A stretch of 45,820 bases of DNA. It comes from an uncultured bacterium. Lineage in GTDB: Bacteria; Bacillota; Clostridia; Oscillospirales; Oscillospiraceae. The first letter of the stretch is position 1, and each line of letters opens with the position of its first letter. The position numbers and the translations under genes were made by a program. The stretch covers positions 1 through 45,820 of the forward strand of contig CAMGIN010000010.1 in the NCBI GenBank assembly GCA_946056135.1. The letters are read 5' to 3'. The notes below the pieces were generated by a model. That model was not told where the DNA came from. It made no database searches and was given only the letters and a program-made list of their open reading frames with translations. Shown one piece after another: positions 17,277 through 25,797 of the stretch.

Positions 17277-17627
17277 ATGCTATTTCAAACGAAGAAAAAG
17301 GAAATTAAATGCTATCTGGAAAATGCTAGCGTACCGCTGTCTGCATTTGATGGCTTGCTCTCGGACTATATGAGTGGGGAATTGAAAGCCGGATTGTTGA
17401 AGCTGGGTGTTGAGAAACCAGAGATTCACATTGATTGGCTGGACGATTACCGGTGTATCGGAGTGCAGGGAAAGTATCGGAAATACTATGTAGAGCTTCA
17501 GGTAGAGAAAAATGAATTCAGCATTGGTTATGACGCTGACGAGCCTGATGATCCGCAAATATACCTGCTGGAAACAAAAGAACAGGTTTATTCTGTGCTG
17601 GAAGATATCTTGAAAAAATTGTCATGA
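17277..17627 (+). CDS. Small hypothetical protein downstream of recombinase
   Basis: RBS GGAGGG; same position as 4821-5066 in element 1. Confidence 0.6.
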   Translation: MLFQTKKKEIKCYLENASVPLSAFDGLLSDYMSGELKAGLLKLGVEKPEIHIDWLDDYRCIGVQGKYRKYYVELQVEKNEFSIGYDADEPDDPQIYLLETKEQVYSVLEDILKKLS

Positions 17628-17683
17628 TATGTTCTTGAAAACACGTCCGCTTGAGGCAGCAAAAAAGAGATCAGCGTAGATAT

Positions 17684-17701
17684 GTTTCATTGGAATGAAA
17701 C
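17684..17701. promoter_or_regulatory. Perfect dyad GTTTCATT-GG-AATGAAAC
   Basis: 18-bp inverted repeat in the element's right flank. Confidence 0.5.
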
Positions 17702-17728
17702 TCTGATATTATGAACCATCCGAACAAT

Positions 17729-17763
17729 AAAGCACACCGACCCGAGAGTTGGTGTGCTTTGCT
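17729..17763. terminator. Hairpin AAAGCACACC/GGTGTGCTTT
   Basis: 10-bp perfect stem. Confidence 0.75.
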
Positions 17764-17868
17764 GTTTGGATGGTCTGCGGATAACCGCCCCTTGTCAAAT
17801 AGACCAGGGAAAGCCCCTCGGCGCTGAGTTTCTAATAGGAACAAGGGCGGTGTCATACTGATATTCAA

Positions 17869-18017
17869 TTAAAAACTTTAATTCGTAAGAATTGAAGTTT
17901 TTAATATGAAGATCATTATGAGACGGGTTTCTGTGATTTTCTTTCCCGAAAATCACAGAAACGGCAGCGTCGCCAGACGATGCCTATTTGATTAAAATTA
18001 TAGATTTTAATCAAATA
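17869..18017. repeat. Cluster of three inverted repeats
   Basis: TTAAAAACTTTAATTC/GAATTGAAGTTTTTAA; TTTCTGTGATTTTC/GAAAATCACAGAAA; TATTTGATTAAAAT/ATTTTAATCAAATA. Confidence 0.85.
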
Positions 18018-18031
18018 ATAGTATCAGATGT

Positions 18032-19231
18032 TCACCTTGCCTTTATGCCCCATTCTTCTGCCGCGATTTGCGACGCCTGATACAGCGCCCGGGCTGTCTG
18101 GCCCCGGGTCATGACGGTCTCTGCCTCCAATGCGATACCGCTGCTGTTCAGTGCAGCCAGTGGCGTTTGGGCCCAGGCGGGAACGGAGCTGTCCGCATCT
18201 GCTATTGTCTGGGTGTCTGCCTCCAGATTCAGGGCGTTTTGCAGCAGGACGGCGGCTTCCGCTCCGGTGATGGGCTCCGACGCTCCGAAGGTATTCTGCT
18301 CCGGCAGCCCCGCGGTCAGACCGGAGCGCATGGCTGCGGCGAGATAGGGCTGGAGCCACTGGGGAATCTCATCGTCATAGCCGGTGTAGGTCAGTCCGTC
18401 GTCGGTGGGAATATCCAGCGCTTTTACCAGCATGGCGACGAATTCGCCCCGGGTGACTGCCTTCTCCGGGTTGAAGCAGGTGCTGTCTGCCAGGGTTTCT
18501 CCCACGAAAATGCCGGTGTTCTTCATCCATTCCGCGGCAAAGCGGCAATTCTTCCCAACCGTGTCCGTATACTGGGACGCCTCCGTGGGTTTGAGGATGG
18601 TAATGGTGACGGTGGCCTCCCGGGAGACCTTGCCGGCGGCGTCTGTGGCGGTGTAAGTGAAGGAGTCAATGCCCACCTTATTCTTCTTGGGCGTATAGGT
18701 GAAGCTGCCGTCGTCGCCGATGGTCACGGTTCCCCGCTTGGGGCCCCGGATGACGGCAAAGGTCATGCTCTGGCCTTCCGGATCGGTGACTTTCAACTTC
18801 CCGGTATTGGCGAGATTTTTATAGGTCTCCATGGCGGAATCCTCCGCAATGGGGGCCTGATTTTCTTTGCCCCGGATGCCAATGGCCAGGACAGCGCTGT
18901 CGGCTATCTTGTCCGTATAGATGGGCAGATATCCCACTTCGGCGGTCTGGTCCGTTTCCGTCAGCGTGGTTGCGAAGGTCATCTGGGCTGCCTGCTCTGC
19001 AGTCAGAACATCCCCGGGTCGCAGAACCCGGCTGCCCAGCATCACGGTGCCCAGGTCTTCGTCGGGCAGGTCCGTGATACAGATACCTGCGATGGCTTCC
19101 TCCCCGGAAAAGTCCTCCGAAGAAAAGCAGTAAATGCCGCCGCAGTCCACCTCCGCGGCGGAGGCGGCAGTGGAAAGTCCCAGAAAGCAGCCGACGGCTG
19201 TGAGCAAACAGATGATTCGGGTTCGGAACAT
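18032..19231 (-). CDS. Secreted SLH-domain protein with cadherin/Ig-like repeat
   Basis: Signal peptide; GSFTYTPKKNKVGIDSFTYTATDAAGKVS; SLH-type repeats ending ALYQASQIAAEEWG. Confidence 0.85.
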   Translation of the reverse strand: MFRTRIICLLTAVGCFLGLSTAASAAEVDCGGIYCFSSEDFSGEEAIAGICITDLPDEDLGTVMLGSRVLRPGDVLTAEQAAQMTFATTLTETDQTAEVGYLPIYTDKIADSAVLAIGIRGKENQAPIAEDSAMETYKNLANTGKLKVTDPEGQSMTFAVIRGPKRGTVTIGDDGSFTYTPKKNKVGIDSFTYTATDAAGKVSREATVTITILKPTEASQYTDTVGKNCRFAAEWMKNTGIFVGETLADSTCFNPEKAVTRGEFVAMLVKALDIPTDDGLTYTGYDDEIPQWLQPYLAAAMRSGLTAGLPEQNTFGASEPITGAEAAVLLQNALNLEADTQTIADADSSVPAWAQTPLAALNSSGIALEAETVMTRGQTARALYQASQIAAEEWGIKAR

Positions 19232-19317
19232 AAGTTACATACCTCCATAATTCGTTTTCGGAGGTATTGTTTGCCAATGGCGGAAAAATTATTCAGCAAA
19301 ATATCGTTTCTTCCTTC

Positions 19318-20079
19318 TTATATCCGGTAGAGCCGTTTGCCGTTCTCCATTGTAGCGGCCTGCACTTCCTCCACGCTGAGGCCACGGATTTGGGCTAATT
19401 TTTCCGCCATGCGGTACAGCCTGCCGGGATCGTTGCGTTTGCCCCGGAAGGGCTCCGGGGACATGTAGGGGCAGTCGGTTTCCAGCACGATCCGGTCCAA
19501 TGGAATGGCCTGGGCCGTTTCCACCGCTTTGCGGGCGTTCTTGAAGGTCAGCACCCCGGTAAAGCCGATGTACCAGCCCCGGCTGACCAGCCACTTGGCC
19601 ATCTCCGCCGAGCCGGAATAGCAGTGGAATACCCCGGTGACCTCCGGAAATTCCTCCACGATTTTGCAGCCGTCCTCATGGGCCTCCCGTTCGTGGACGA
19701 TCACAGGGAGCTTCCGTTCCTTTGCCAGCGCCATCTGGGCACGGAAAGCTTTTTGCTGAATATCTCTGGGAATGTCCTCGTAGTGATAGTCCAGTCCAAT
19801 TTCACCGATGGCTTTGACCTTGGGATTCCCTTTGCATAATTTCCTGTATTCCTCCAGGACAACCGCATCCACCTCGTCCGCGGCATCGGGATGGGAGCCT
19901 ACTGCAGCGTAGATGAAGTCGTAGCGCCGGGCCAGAGCGCAGGCGTTTTGAGAAGAAGTCAGGCTGCACCCGGGATTCATCAGCAGGCCGATGCCTTTCC
20001 CCGGCAGGGATGACAGTAATTCTTCCCGGTCTGCGTCAAAGGCCCGGTCGTCCATATGGGCATGTGTGTCAAATAACAT
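19318..20079 (-). CDS. tatD: TatD family hydrolase/DNase
   Basis: LFDTHAHMDDRAFD...AIGEIGLDYHY...ETDCPYMSPEPFRGKRN. Confidence 0.95.
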   Translation of the reverse strand: MLFDTHAHMDDRAFDADREELLSSLPGKGIGLLMNPGCSLTSSQNACALARRYDFIYAAVGSHPDAADEVDAVVLEEYRKLCKGNPKVKAIGEIGLDYHYEDIPRDIQQKAFRAQMALAKERKLPVIVHEREAHEDGCKIVEEFPEVTGVFHCYSGSAEMAKWLVSRGWYIGFTGVLTFKNARKAVETAQAIPLDRIVLETDCPYMSPEPFRGKRNDPGRLYRMAEKLAQIRGLSVEEVQAATMENGKRLYRI

Positions 20080-20130
20080 GGGAAATCTCCCCTCCGTTGT
20101 CGGAAATAGAAAATGCGGCAGGGAAAAGCG

Positions 20131-20763
20131 CTACAGCGATGCCACATCCATCAAATCCGTAATGATGTACTCCTCCATACCGCTTGGTTCGCCGTAACCG
20201 TTTGGCGGGAGGAACAGAACCCTATGAATGCCCGCGTTTTTCGCGCATTCCATATCCAGGGGCCTGTCCCCAACGTAAAACGTATTTTCGGGGTCCAAAC
20301 CGTATTTCTCGAGCAGATATCGGATGGCGTCCGGCTCCGGTTTTCTGGGGAATCCGTCCTGGCTTGTAATAATCTCCAGGAAGAAATCATACAACCCCAG
20401 GTTTTTCAGCACTTGTGCAGTGGATTTTCCACGATGGGTAAAGACATAGTTTTCCGCGCCGCGCGCTGATAAATATTCCAGGATCTCTTTGGCATGGGGA
20501 ACAGCTGGAATATGCGCAATCTCTTTCCTGCTGATTTCGGAATAACGGTCCTTCATAACCGCAAACGGGATGCCGGTTTCCGCCTCCATACGCTGGATAA
20601 AAGAACTTACGGAATATCGGATTACATGTCTGTGTACATCCTCTTTGCCTGTTTGAATGCCGTATTCCTGATAGGTTTTCTGGAGACTGGATACAATGAT
20701 CTCATAGGAATCCAGAAGGGTACCGTCCAGATCCCAAATGAACGCTTTTCTCTGCTTCAACAT
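20131..20763 (-). CDS. HAD family hydrolase (phosphoglycolate phosphatase-like)
   Basis: FIWDLDGTLLDSYE...YVGDRPLDMECAKNAG. Confidence 0.92.
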   Translation of the reverse strand: MLKQRKAFIWDLDGTLLDSYEIIVSSLQKTYQEYGIQTGKEDVHRHVIRYSVSSFIQRMEAETGIPFAVMKDRYSEISRKEIAHIPAVPHAKEILEYLSARGAENYVFTHRGKSTAQVLKNLGLYDFFLEIITSQDGFPRKPEPDAIRYLLEKYGLDPENTFYVGDRPLDMECAKNAGIHRVLFLPPNGYGEPSGMEEYIITDLMDVASL

Positions 20764-20789
20764 AGTTTCCCTCTGAATACAATTCCGTG

Positions 20790-21269
20790 TTATCCCCGGT
20801 TGTCCAACAGCACTGCTGTCAAACAGCCGTCCATTTCCCTGACCCGGCTGTCGCCCAGGGAGAAATCCGTCTGGTTGGGATAGCCCCGCAGGCCTTCCCC
20901 GCTGAGCTTTGCCGCAGCCTCCTTCAGCACCCAGAAGGTCAGCAGGGCCCGGCGTTTGTCCTCCGCCGCGTCGAACTGAGCCCTTTCGCTGGGGGACAAA
21001 ATCTTTTCCGCCAAACGCAGATCAACAGGCCGGTCCAGCTCCTCCGCGTCGATGGCGATATTCGCCTTTGCCAGGACGCAGAAAGCGTGGCGGCGGGTGT
21101 GGGAAATGGAAAAATGCCAGGGACTGTTTTCAAAATAGGGCTTGCCCCTGGGGGTGGTACGGATCGGCGGCAGTTCCCCCCCGGTTTCCTGCCGGTACAG
21201 CTGCCGGAGCAATTGCCGTCCGGCTTCGTGTCCGGTTTGTCCGGCGAGGACGCAGGAGGCCAGAATCAT
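20790..21269 (-). CDS. 4'-phosphopantetheinyl transferase superfamily (Sfp-type)
   Basis: WHFSISHTRRHAFCVLAKANIAIDAEELDRP...FWVLKEAAAKLSGEGL. Confidence 0.88.
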   Translation of the reverse strand: MILASCVLAGQTGHEAGRQLLRQLYRQETGGELPPIRTTPRGKPYFENSPWHFSISHTRRHAFCVLAKANIAIDAEELDRPVDLRLAEKILSPSERAQFDAAEDKRRALLTFWVLKEAAAKLSGEGLRGYPNQTDFSLGDSRVREMDGCLTAVLLDNRG

Positions 21270-21802
21270 AGGGCGTCGATGATGTTGGGGTCGTCTTTCG
21301 GCTCCAAGAGACGGCGCTTGCGGATTCGTTCAACCAGCATGACGATGCCGATCAGCAGCACCACCAGACCGCAGATGGAGAACACCACCCGGGAGGTGGT
21401 CATGGGCAGCAGGATCAGAATCGCGCCCATGGCAGCTGTAACCACCGCCAGAAGTTTGCCCTGTCCACTAACGGACTGGAAAATGTCCTGGACTCCCCGG
21501 ATTGCCAGCAGAATGCCCACGAATCGGCCAACGCCTTTGGCCAGAACCAGCGGATTTCTAACCAGCCAGCCGCCTACCGCCAGGCAGACCACAGCGCCCA
21601 GCACTTTGCCTGCGGTTCCACCGGGACTGGCAATGGCGGATACGGCAAATACAATGCCCGCGATCATCAAACCCCAGCCAAGGACCTTCGCCACCAGTAC
21701 GGAAGCGGAATCCGGGAACAGCAGCAGCACCGCGCCCAGGACGATCAGCGCCACGGGAGACGCAAACTGGTAGATGAGCGACAGAATGTTATTCTTTTTC
21801 AT
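21266..21802 (-). CDS. HdeD/DUF308-like membrane protein
   Basis: Repeated hydrophobic helices; 4-bp overlap with PPTase gene. Confidence 0.75.
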   Translation of the reverse strand: MKKNNILSLIYQFASPVALIVLGAVLLLFPDSASVLVAKVLGWGLMIAGIVFAVSAIASPGGTAGKVLGAVVCLAVGGWLVRNPLVLAKGVGRFVGILLAIRGVQDIFQSVSGQGKLLAVVTAAMGAILILLPMTTSRVVFSICGLVVLLIGIVMLVERIRKRRLLEPKDDPNIIDAL

Positions 21803-21945
21803 ATCCATCACAGCTTTCAAAAGAATTTCACCCTAAGTATAGCCGGATTTGGAGGTTCTGTCAATGATGGTATCTGCATTCCCATTCTTCCCGGCATATC
21901 CCTATCCTTTGCCGCATAAGCTGTCCCAGATAAGGAGGGATCGGC

Positions 21946-22212
21946 ATGGCGGAGGAACAATTGCCCCATAAATTACAACTGAATGAACGGCGGCAGCTGA
22001 CCATGACCGGAGTGACGGAGGTGGTCAGCTTCGAGGACAGCGCGGTGGTGCTGCAGACCTCCCTGGGAACCCTGATCGTCCAGGGCCGGGAGCTGCAGCT
22101 GAAAACTCTCTCCCTGGAAGGGGGACAGGTGGCGGTGGATGGGACCATCTCCTCTCTGGTCTACGAGGATCCACGGCCTGGCGGCGGCTGGCGGCACCGG
22201 CTCTTCGGATGA
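21946..22212 (+). CDS. yabP: Sporulation protein YabP
   Basis: HKLQLNERRQLTMTGVTEVVSFEDSAVVLQTSLGTLIVQGRELQLKTLSLEGGQVAVDGTISSLVYED. Confidence 0.92.
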   Translation: MAEEQLPHKLQLNERRQLTMTGVTEVVSFEDSAVVLQTSLGTLIVQGRELQLKTLSLEGGQVAVDGTISSLVYEDPRPGGGWRHRLFG

Positions 22213-22838
22213 CCCCGGAGACTGCCGGCTACCGCCTGCTGTGCAGCTGTCTGCTGGGCGGAGCCCTGGGGCTGTACTACGGTCTTTTGCGGCCTCTGCG
22301 CCGGCGTCGGCAGGGACTGGCGGACGGGTTGTTCCTGCTTGGGGCGGCATGGGTTTGGATTTATCTGAGCTTCGGAATCTGCGGAGGAGATCTGCGGCTG
22401 GGATATTTTCTTGGCCTTTTGCTTGGGGGGCTTCTCTGGGAACACACCGCCGGAAAGGCACTGCGGCCGGTTTTTGCCGGAATATGGAAGGGAGTGGAAA
22501 AGGCCGGGCGGCTTGCGGTCCTTCCTTTAAAAAAATTTTCGCATTTTGCAAAAATTTTGTTTGCATCTGTGGAAAAATGGGTTACAATAAAGTGGAATCA
22601 TCATTGGCACCAACGGCAAAGGAGTTTAAAAGCAACCCATGAAAAAAAGAACCTATTCCCTGAAAAACCGAAAGGTGGAGCTGCGTCCCTGCCCGGCTTC
22701 TCTGAAGATCGTCCTGATCCTGCTTATCGTGTCCTGTACGGCGGCGCTGGCGGCGCTGCGGTGGGTGCACAACGGCATTCAGGCAGAGATCGAGGGTCTG
22801 CGAAACACCGCCGCCGTTGTGGAATACGCCAACAGTGA
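22209..22838 (+). CDS. yabQ: Spore cortex biosynthesis protein YabQ-like; 3' end runs into divIC in another frame
   Basis: Follows yabP; hydrophobic LYYGLLRPLRRRR...GLFLLGAAWVWIYLSFGICGGDLRLGYFLGLLLGGLLWE. Confidence 0.8.
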   Translation: MTPETAGYRLLCSCLLGGALGLYYGLLRPLRRRRQGLADGLFLLGAAWVWIYLSFGICGGDLRLGYFLGLLLGGLLWEHTAGKALRPVFAGIWKGVEKAGRLAVLPLKKFSHFAKILFASVEKWVTIKWNHHWHQRQRSLKATHEKKNLFPEKPKGGAASLPGFSEDRPDPAYRVLYGGAGGAAVGAQRHSGRDRGSAKHRRRCGIRQQ

Positions 22839-22950
22839 GCTGGAACGGAAAAAGGATAGCCTTGGTTCCGTACAGAGCATTGAAGAGATTGCCAAGGAAG
22901 AACTGGGCATGGTGGACCCTGACACGGTGATGATTACGCCCAACAATTAA
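22639..22950 (+). CDS. divIC: DivIC/FtsB-like septum formation initiator
   Basis: Single TM plus coiled coil, downstream of yabPQ. Confidence 0.85.
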   Translation: MKKRTYSLKNRKVELRPCPASLKIVLILLIVSCTAALAALRWVHNGIQAEIEGLRNTAAVVEYANSELERKKDSLGSVQSIEEIAKEELGMVDPDTVMITPNN

Positions 22951-23115
22951 GGAGCCTCTGAACAAATCGTCTGCGGCTGAAGCAGCGGATCTTTTGTTCC
23001 CCCGGTACGGTTTGAAAAACAGGAAATACATCCAGTATTCCTCTGTTTTCCAAACCTTCCGGAGAACCAAAATCTCTCGCAGTCATCGCTTGCCGATTTT
23101 TTATTCAGAGCTTCC
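22951..23115. mobile_element. MITE-like palindrome flanked by TTAA
   Basis: Terminal inverted repeats GGAGCCTCTGAACAAATC/GATTTTTTATTCAGAGCTTCC, internal complementarity, TTAA on both sides. Confidence 0.6.
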
Positions 23116-23179
23116 TTAACAAAACGCTGTGATACCGGCAACCTAAATTGCCAAAATATATGGAGGATGCAAAACATAT

Positions 23180-23680
23180 ATGGAGTTAACCGTAGGAACT
23201 GTCTTAGAGGGCAAGGTAAAATCGATCACCAACTTCGGCGCGTTCATCTCCCTTCCGGAGAACAAGACCGGGATGGTACATATTTCCGAAGTCGCCAACG
23301 CATACGTCAGCGACATTCGTCAGCACCTGACGGAGGGGCAGGACGTGAAGGTCATGGTCATCGGAACGGATAACGGCAAGATTAATCTGTCCATCAAGCG
23401 CCTGGAGCCCAGACAGCCGCGGGAAAACTCCGGCGGCAGACCCAATTTCCGCGGGAACGGCGGCCCCCAGCGCCGGGAAGGCGGCAACTACCAGAATCGG
23501 GAGAGCCAGCCCCAGAACCAGAACCGCGCCCAGCGCACGCCGGTTCAGCCTGCCGCGCCAAAGACGGCGGATCAGCTGTTCGAGGAAAAGCTGAAAGCTT
23601 TCATGGCCGAGTCCGACAGCAAACTCTCCTCCGTCAAGGCCTACTCCGACCACCGCAGCAAGAGCAGAAGAAGAGGATAA
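23180..23680 (+). CDS. S1 RNA-binding domain protein (YabR-like) with disordered R/Q/N-rich tail
   Basis: VGTVLEGKVKSITNFGAFISLPENKTGMVHISEVANAYVSDIRQHLTEGQDVKVMVIGTDNGKINLSIKR. Confidence 0.92.
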   Translation: MELTVGTVLEGKVKSITNFGAFISLPENKTGMVHISEVANAYVSDIRQHLTEGQDVKVMVIGTDNGKINLSIKRLEPRQPRENSGGRPNFRGNGGPQRREGGNYQNRESQPQNQNRAQRTPVQPAAPKTADQLFEEKLKAFMAESDSKLSSVKAYSDHRSKSRRRG

Positions 23681-23686
23681 TCTTTT

Positions 23687-23812
23687 GAATGCTGAATGCT
23701 GAATGTTGAATGATGAATGCACTTGAGGCAGCAATGCGCGAAAAGCTGTGCATAGAGGAAACCATAGGTCCCATTCATCATTCAGCATTTAGCATTCAGC
23801 ATTCAGCATTAT
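23687..23812. repeat. Inverted pair of degenerate heptad repeats (GAATGCT)n
   Basis: GAATGCTGAATGCTGAATGTTGAATGATGAATGC and inverted CATTCATCATTCAGCATTTAGCATTCAGCATTCAGCATTAT. Confidence 0.9.
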
Positions 23813-23832
23813 ACTAGAAGGGGGGCGGCTTT

Positions 23833-24531
23833 TTGAAGACGGTGGTCATCACCGGTGGGTCCCGGGGGATCGGGGCCGCTGCGGTGGAATTATTTGCTGC
23901 GCGCGGTGACCAGGTGTATTTCCTGTATGAGAAGAATCAGGAGGCTGCGGACACCGTGGCGGAGAAAACCGGCGCGATTCCTATCCGCTGTGATGTGGCG
24001 GACGGACAGGCGGTGCAGGCCGCTTTTGCACAAATCGGGGATGTGGATGTTCTCATCTGCAATGCGGGCATCTGCTGGTATGGCCTTCTGTCCATGATGA
24101 CGGAAAGCGACTGGGACCGGCTGTTCGCGGTGAATGTCAAGGGAATCTACCACTGTGTCAATGCAGCCATGCCGGCGTTTTTGAAAAAACAGCAGGGCTG
24201 TGTCATCACTGTGTCCAGTATGTGGGGACAGGCGGGAGCCTCCTGCGAGGCGGCCTATTCCGCCACCAAAGGTGCGGTGATTGGACTGACCAAGGCCCTG
24301 GCAAAAGAGCTTGGCCCCAGCGGCATTCGGGTGAACTGCGTGGCCCCGGGGGTCATTCTGACGGATATGTGCGCCAATGTGGACCCGGAGATCCTGGCCC
24401 AGATGGCGGAGGAGGCCCCGGTGGGCCGCAACGGCACTGCCATGGACGTGGCAAAGGCTATGGCATATCTGGCGGATGCCGAATTCGTCACCGGCCATGT
24501 GCTCAGCGTCAATGGCGGGTATGTGATATAA
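23833..24531 (+). CDS. Short-chain dehydrogenase/reductase (FabG-like)
   Basis: VVITGGSRGIGAAAVELFA...ICNAG...YSATKGAVIGLTKALAKELGPSGIRVNCVAPG; TTG start. Confidence 0.93.
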   Translation: MKTVVITGGSRGIGAAAVELFAARGDQVYFLYEKNQEAADTVAEKTGAIPIRCDVADGQAVQAAFAQIGDVDVLICNAGICWYGLLSMMTESDWDRLFAVNVKGIYHCVNAAMPAFLKKQQGCVITVSSMWGQAGASCEAAYSATKGAVIGLTKALAKELGPSGIRVNCVAPGVILTDMCANVDPEILAQMAEEAPVGRNGTAMDVAKAMAYLADAEFVTGHVLSVNGGYVI

Positions 24532-24553
24532 ATACCAGATAAAGGAGAAAAAT

Positions 24554-25000
24554 ATGAAAATTTCTATCGGCTGTGATCACGGCGCGCTGGCGCTGAAAAA
24601 CAAGGTGGCTGCCCATCTGCAGAAGCAGGGACATGAAGTGATCGATTTTGGAACCTACACTGCTGACAGCTGCGACTACCCCGAGTTTGCCGCCGCTGCT
24701 GCCAGGGCTGTCGCCTGCGGTGAATGCGAAAAGGGCATCGTGCTGTGCACCACCGGCATCGGTGTGTCCATCTCTGCCAACAAGGTGGACGGTATCCGCT
24801 GCGCCCTTCTGTCAGATCCCTGGTCCGCCAAAATGACACGGCTCCACAACGATACCAATATGATGGCCCTGGGCGCGGGGGTTGTGGGAGAGAATCTGGC
24901 ACTGGAGATCGTGGATACCTGGCTGGGAACGGAGTTCTCCGGCGAGGAGCGGCACAGCAGACGGATCCATAAGCTCATGGCCCTGGAGCAGGAAAACTGA
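24554..25000 (+). CDS. rpiB: Ribose-5-phosphate isomerase B
   Basis: ISIGCDHGALALKNKVAAHLQKQGHEVIDFGTYTADSCDYPEFA...CTTGIGVSISANKV. Confidence 0.95.
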   Translation: MKISIGCDHGALALKNKVAAHLQKQGHEVIDFGTYTADSCDYPEFAAAAARAVACGECEKGIVLCTTGIGVSISANKVDGIRCALLSDPWSAKMTRLHNDTNMMALGAGVVGENLALEIVDTWLGTEFSGEERHSRRIHKLMALEQEN

Positions 25001-25001
25001 T

Positions 25002-25334
25002 ATGAGCATCGTCGTGAACCTGTACTACACCGGCACCAACGGCAGCGCCCGGAAATTCGCCGAGGAGATGGAAACCAGCGGCACGGCAGACCGGATCCGG
25101 GCGGAGGAGGGCAACGAACGCTATGCCTATTTTCTCCCCATGGAGGATCCGGAGACGGTGCTGCTGATCGATGCGTGGAAGGATCAGCAGGCCCTGGACG
25201 TTCATCACGCCTCGCCCATGATGGAGACCATCGCGAAGCTGCGGGAGAAGTATGACCTGCACATGCGGGCGGAGCGGTATGTCACCGATGCGGACGGCAT
25301 TCCGGCATCCGATGCGAAATTCCTGAAAAAATAA
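25002..25334 (+). CDS. Antibiotic biosynthesis monooxygenase (ABM)-like protein
   Basis: VVNLYYTGTNGSARKFAEEM...LLIDAWKDQQALDVHHASPMMETIAKLREKYDLHMRAERYV. Confidence 0.8.
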   Translation: MSIVVNLYYTGTNGSARKFAEEMETSGTADRIRAEEGNERYAYFLPMEDPETVLLIDAWKDQQALDVHHASPMMETIAKLREKYDLHMRAERYVTDADGIPASDAKFLKK

Positions 25335-25376
25335 GAAACAGACGGCAGCTCCGGGCAGAACTGCCGCCTGTTTTTG

Positions 25377-25661
25377 TCAACGGAATCGGTAGCCTGCCTC
25401 CAGAAGACGGGTCAGAGCTTCGTTGGCTTCCTCGTCTGTGAACAAACTTGTGAAGCGCTTGTCGATGACCAGGGCCTCCAGGCTCAACTCCAGGTGTCCG
25501 CAGCGCTGCAGGGCGTTGAATCCGTCGCTGAGACGGCTGCCGGACAGAGAACGCCGGGCGGTCTTCAGAGCATCCTCCGGCGGAACCGGCCGCATACGGA
25601 CACCGAGGTCTTCTGCCTTTGCCCGGGCGGCTTCCCAGGCGGTGATAAATGCTTTTTCCAT
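25377..25661 (-). CDS. Small hypothetical protein
   Basis: 94-aa ORF with RBS, bounded by terminators. Confidence 0.55.
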   Translation of the reverse strand: MEKAFITAWEAARAKAEDLGVRMRPVPPEDALKTARRSLSGSRLSDGFNALQRCGHLELSLEALVIDKRFTSLFTDEEANEALTRLLEAGYRFR

Positions 25662-25768
25662 GGGTCCCTCCTAGAATATAGCGTGTTTTGCTGCGTGGGA
25701 TCGATGATTGCTTGTGATGTGCTGCCAGCGCCTTCCGCGACTTCCGACAGATATTTTCCACGATGCCG

Positions 25769-25795
25769 AAAAGGCCGCCTCCAGGCGGCCTTTTT
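25769..25795. terminator. Bidirectional terminator AAAAGGCCGCC-TCCA-GGCGGCCTTTTT
   Basis: Perfect GC-rich stem with A/T tracts. Confidence 0.9.
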
Positions 25796-25797
25796 GG

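Noticed and set aside
18068-19330. 420-aa plus-strand ORF
   Set aside because: Antisense to the SLH-domain gene.
17651-23725. Shared 13-mer CTTGAGGCAGCAA near 17651 and 23713 as possible att duplication
   Set aside because: A 13-mer match between two sites is expected by chance in a window this size; no supporting context.
23687-23812. Possible CRISPR array
   Set aside because: The repeat unit is 7 nt, contiguous and degenerate, with no spacers and no cas genes in the window.
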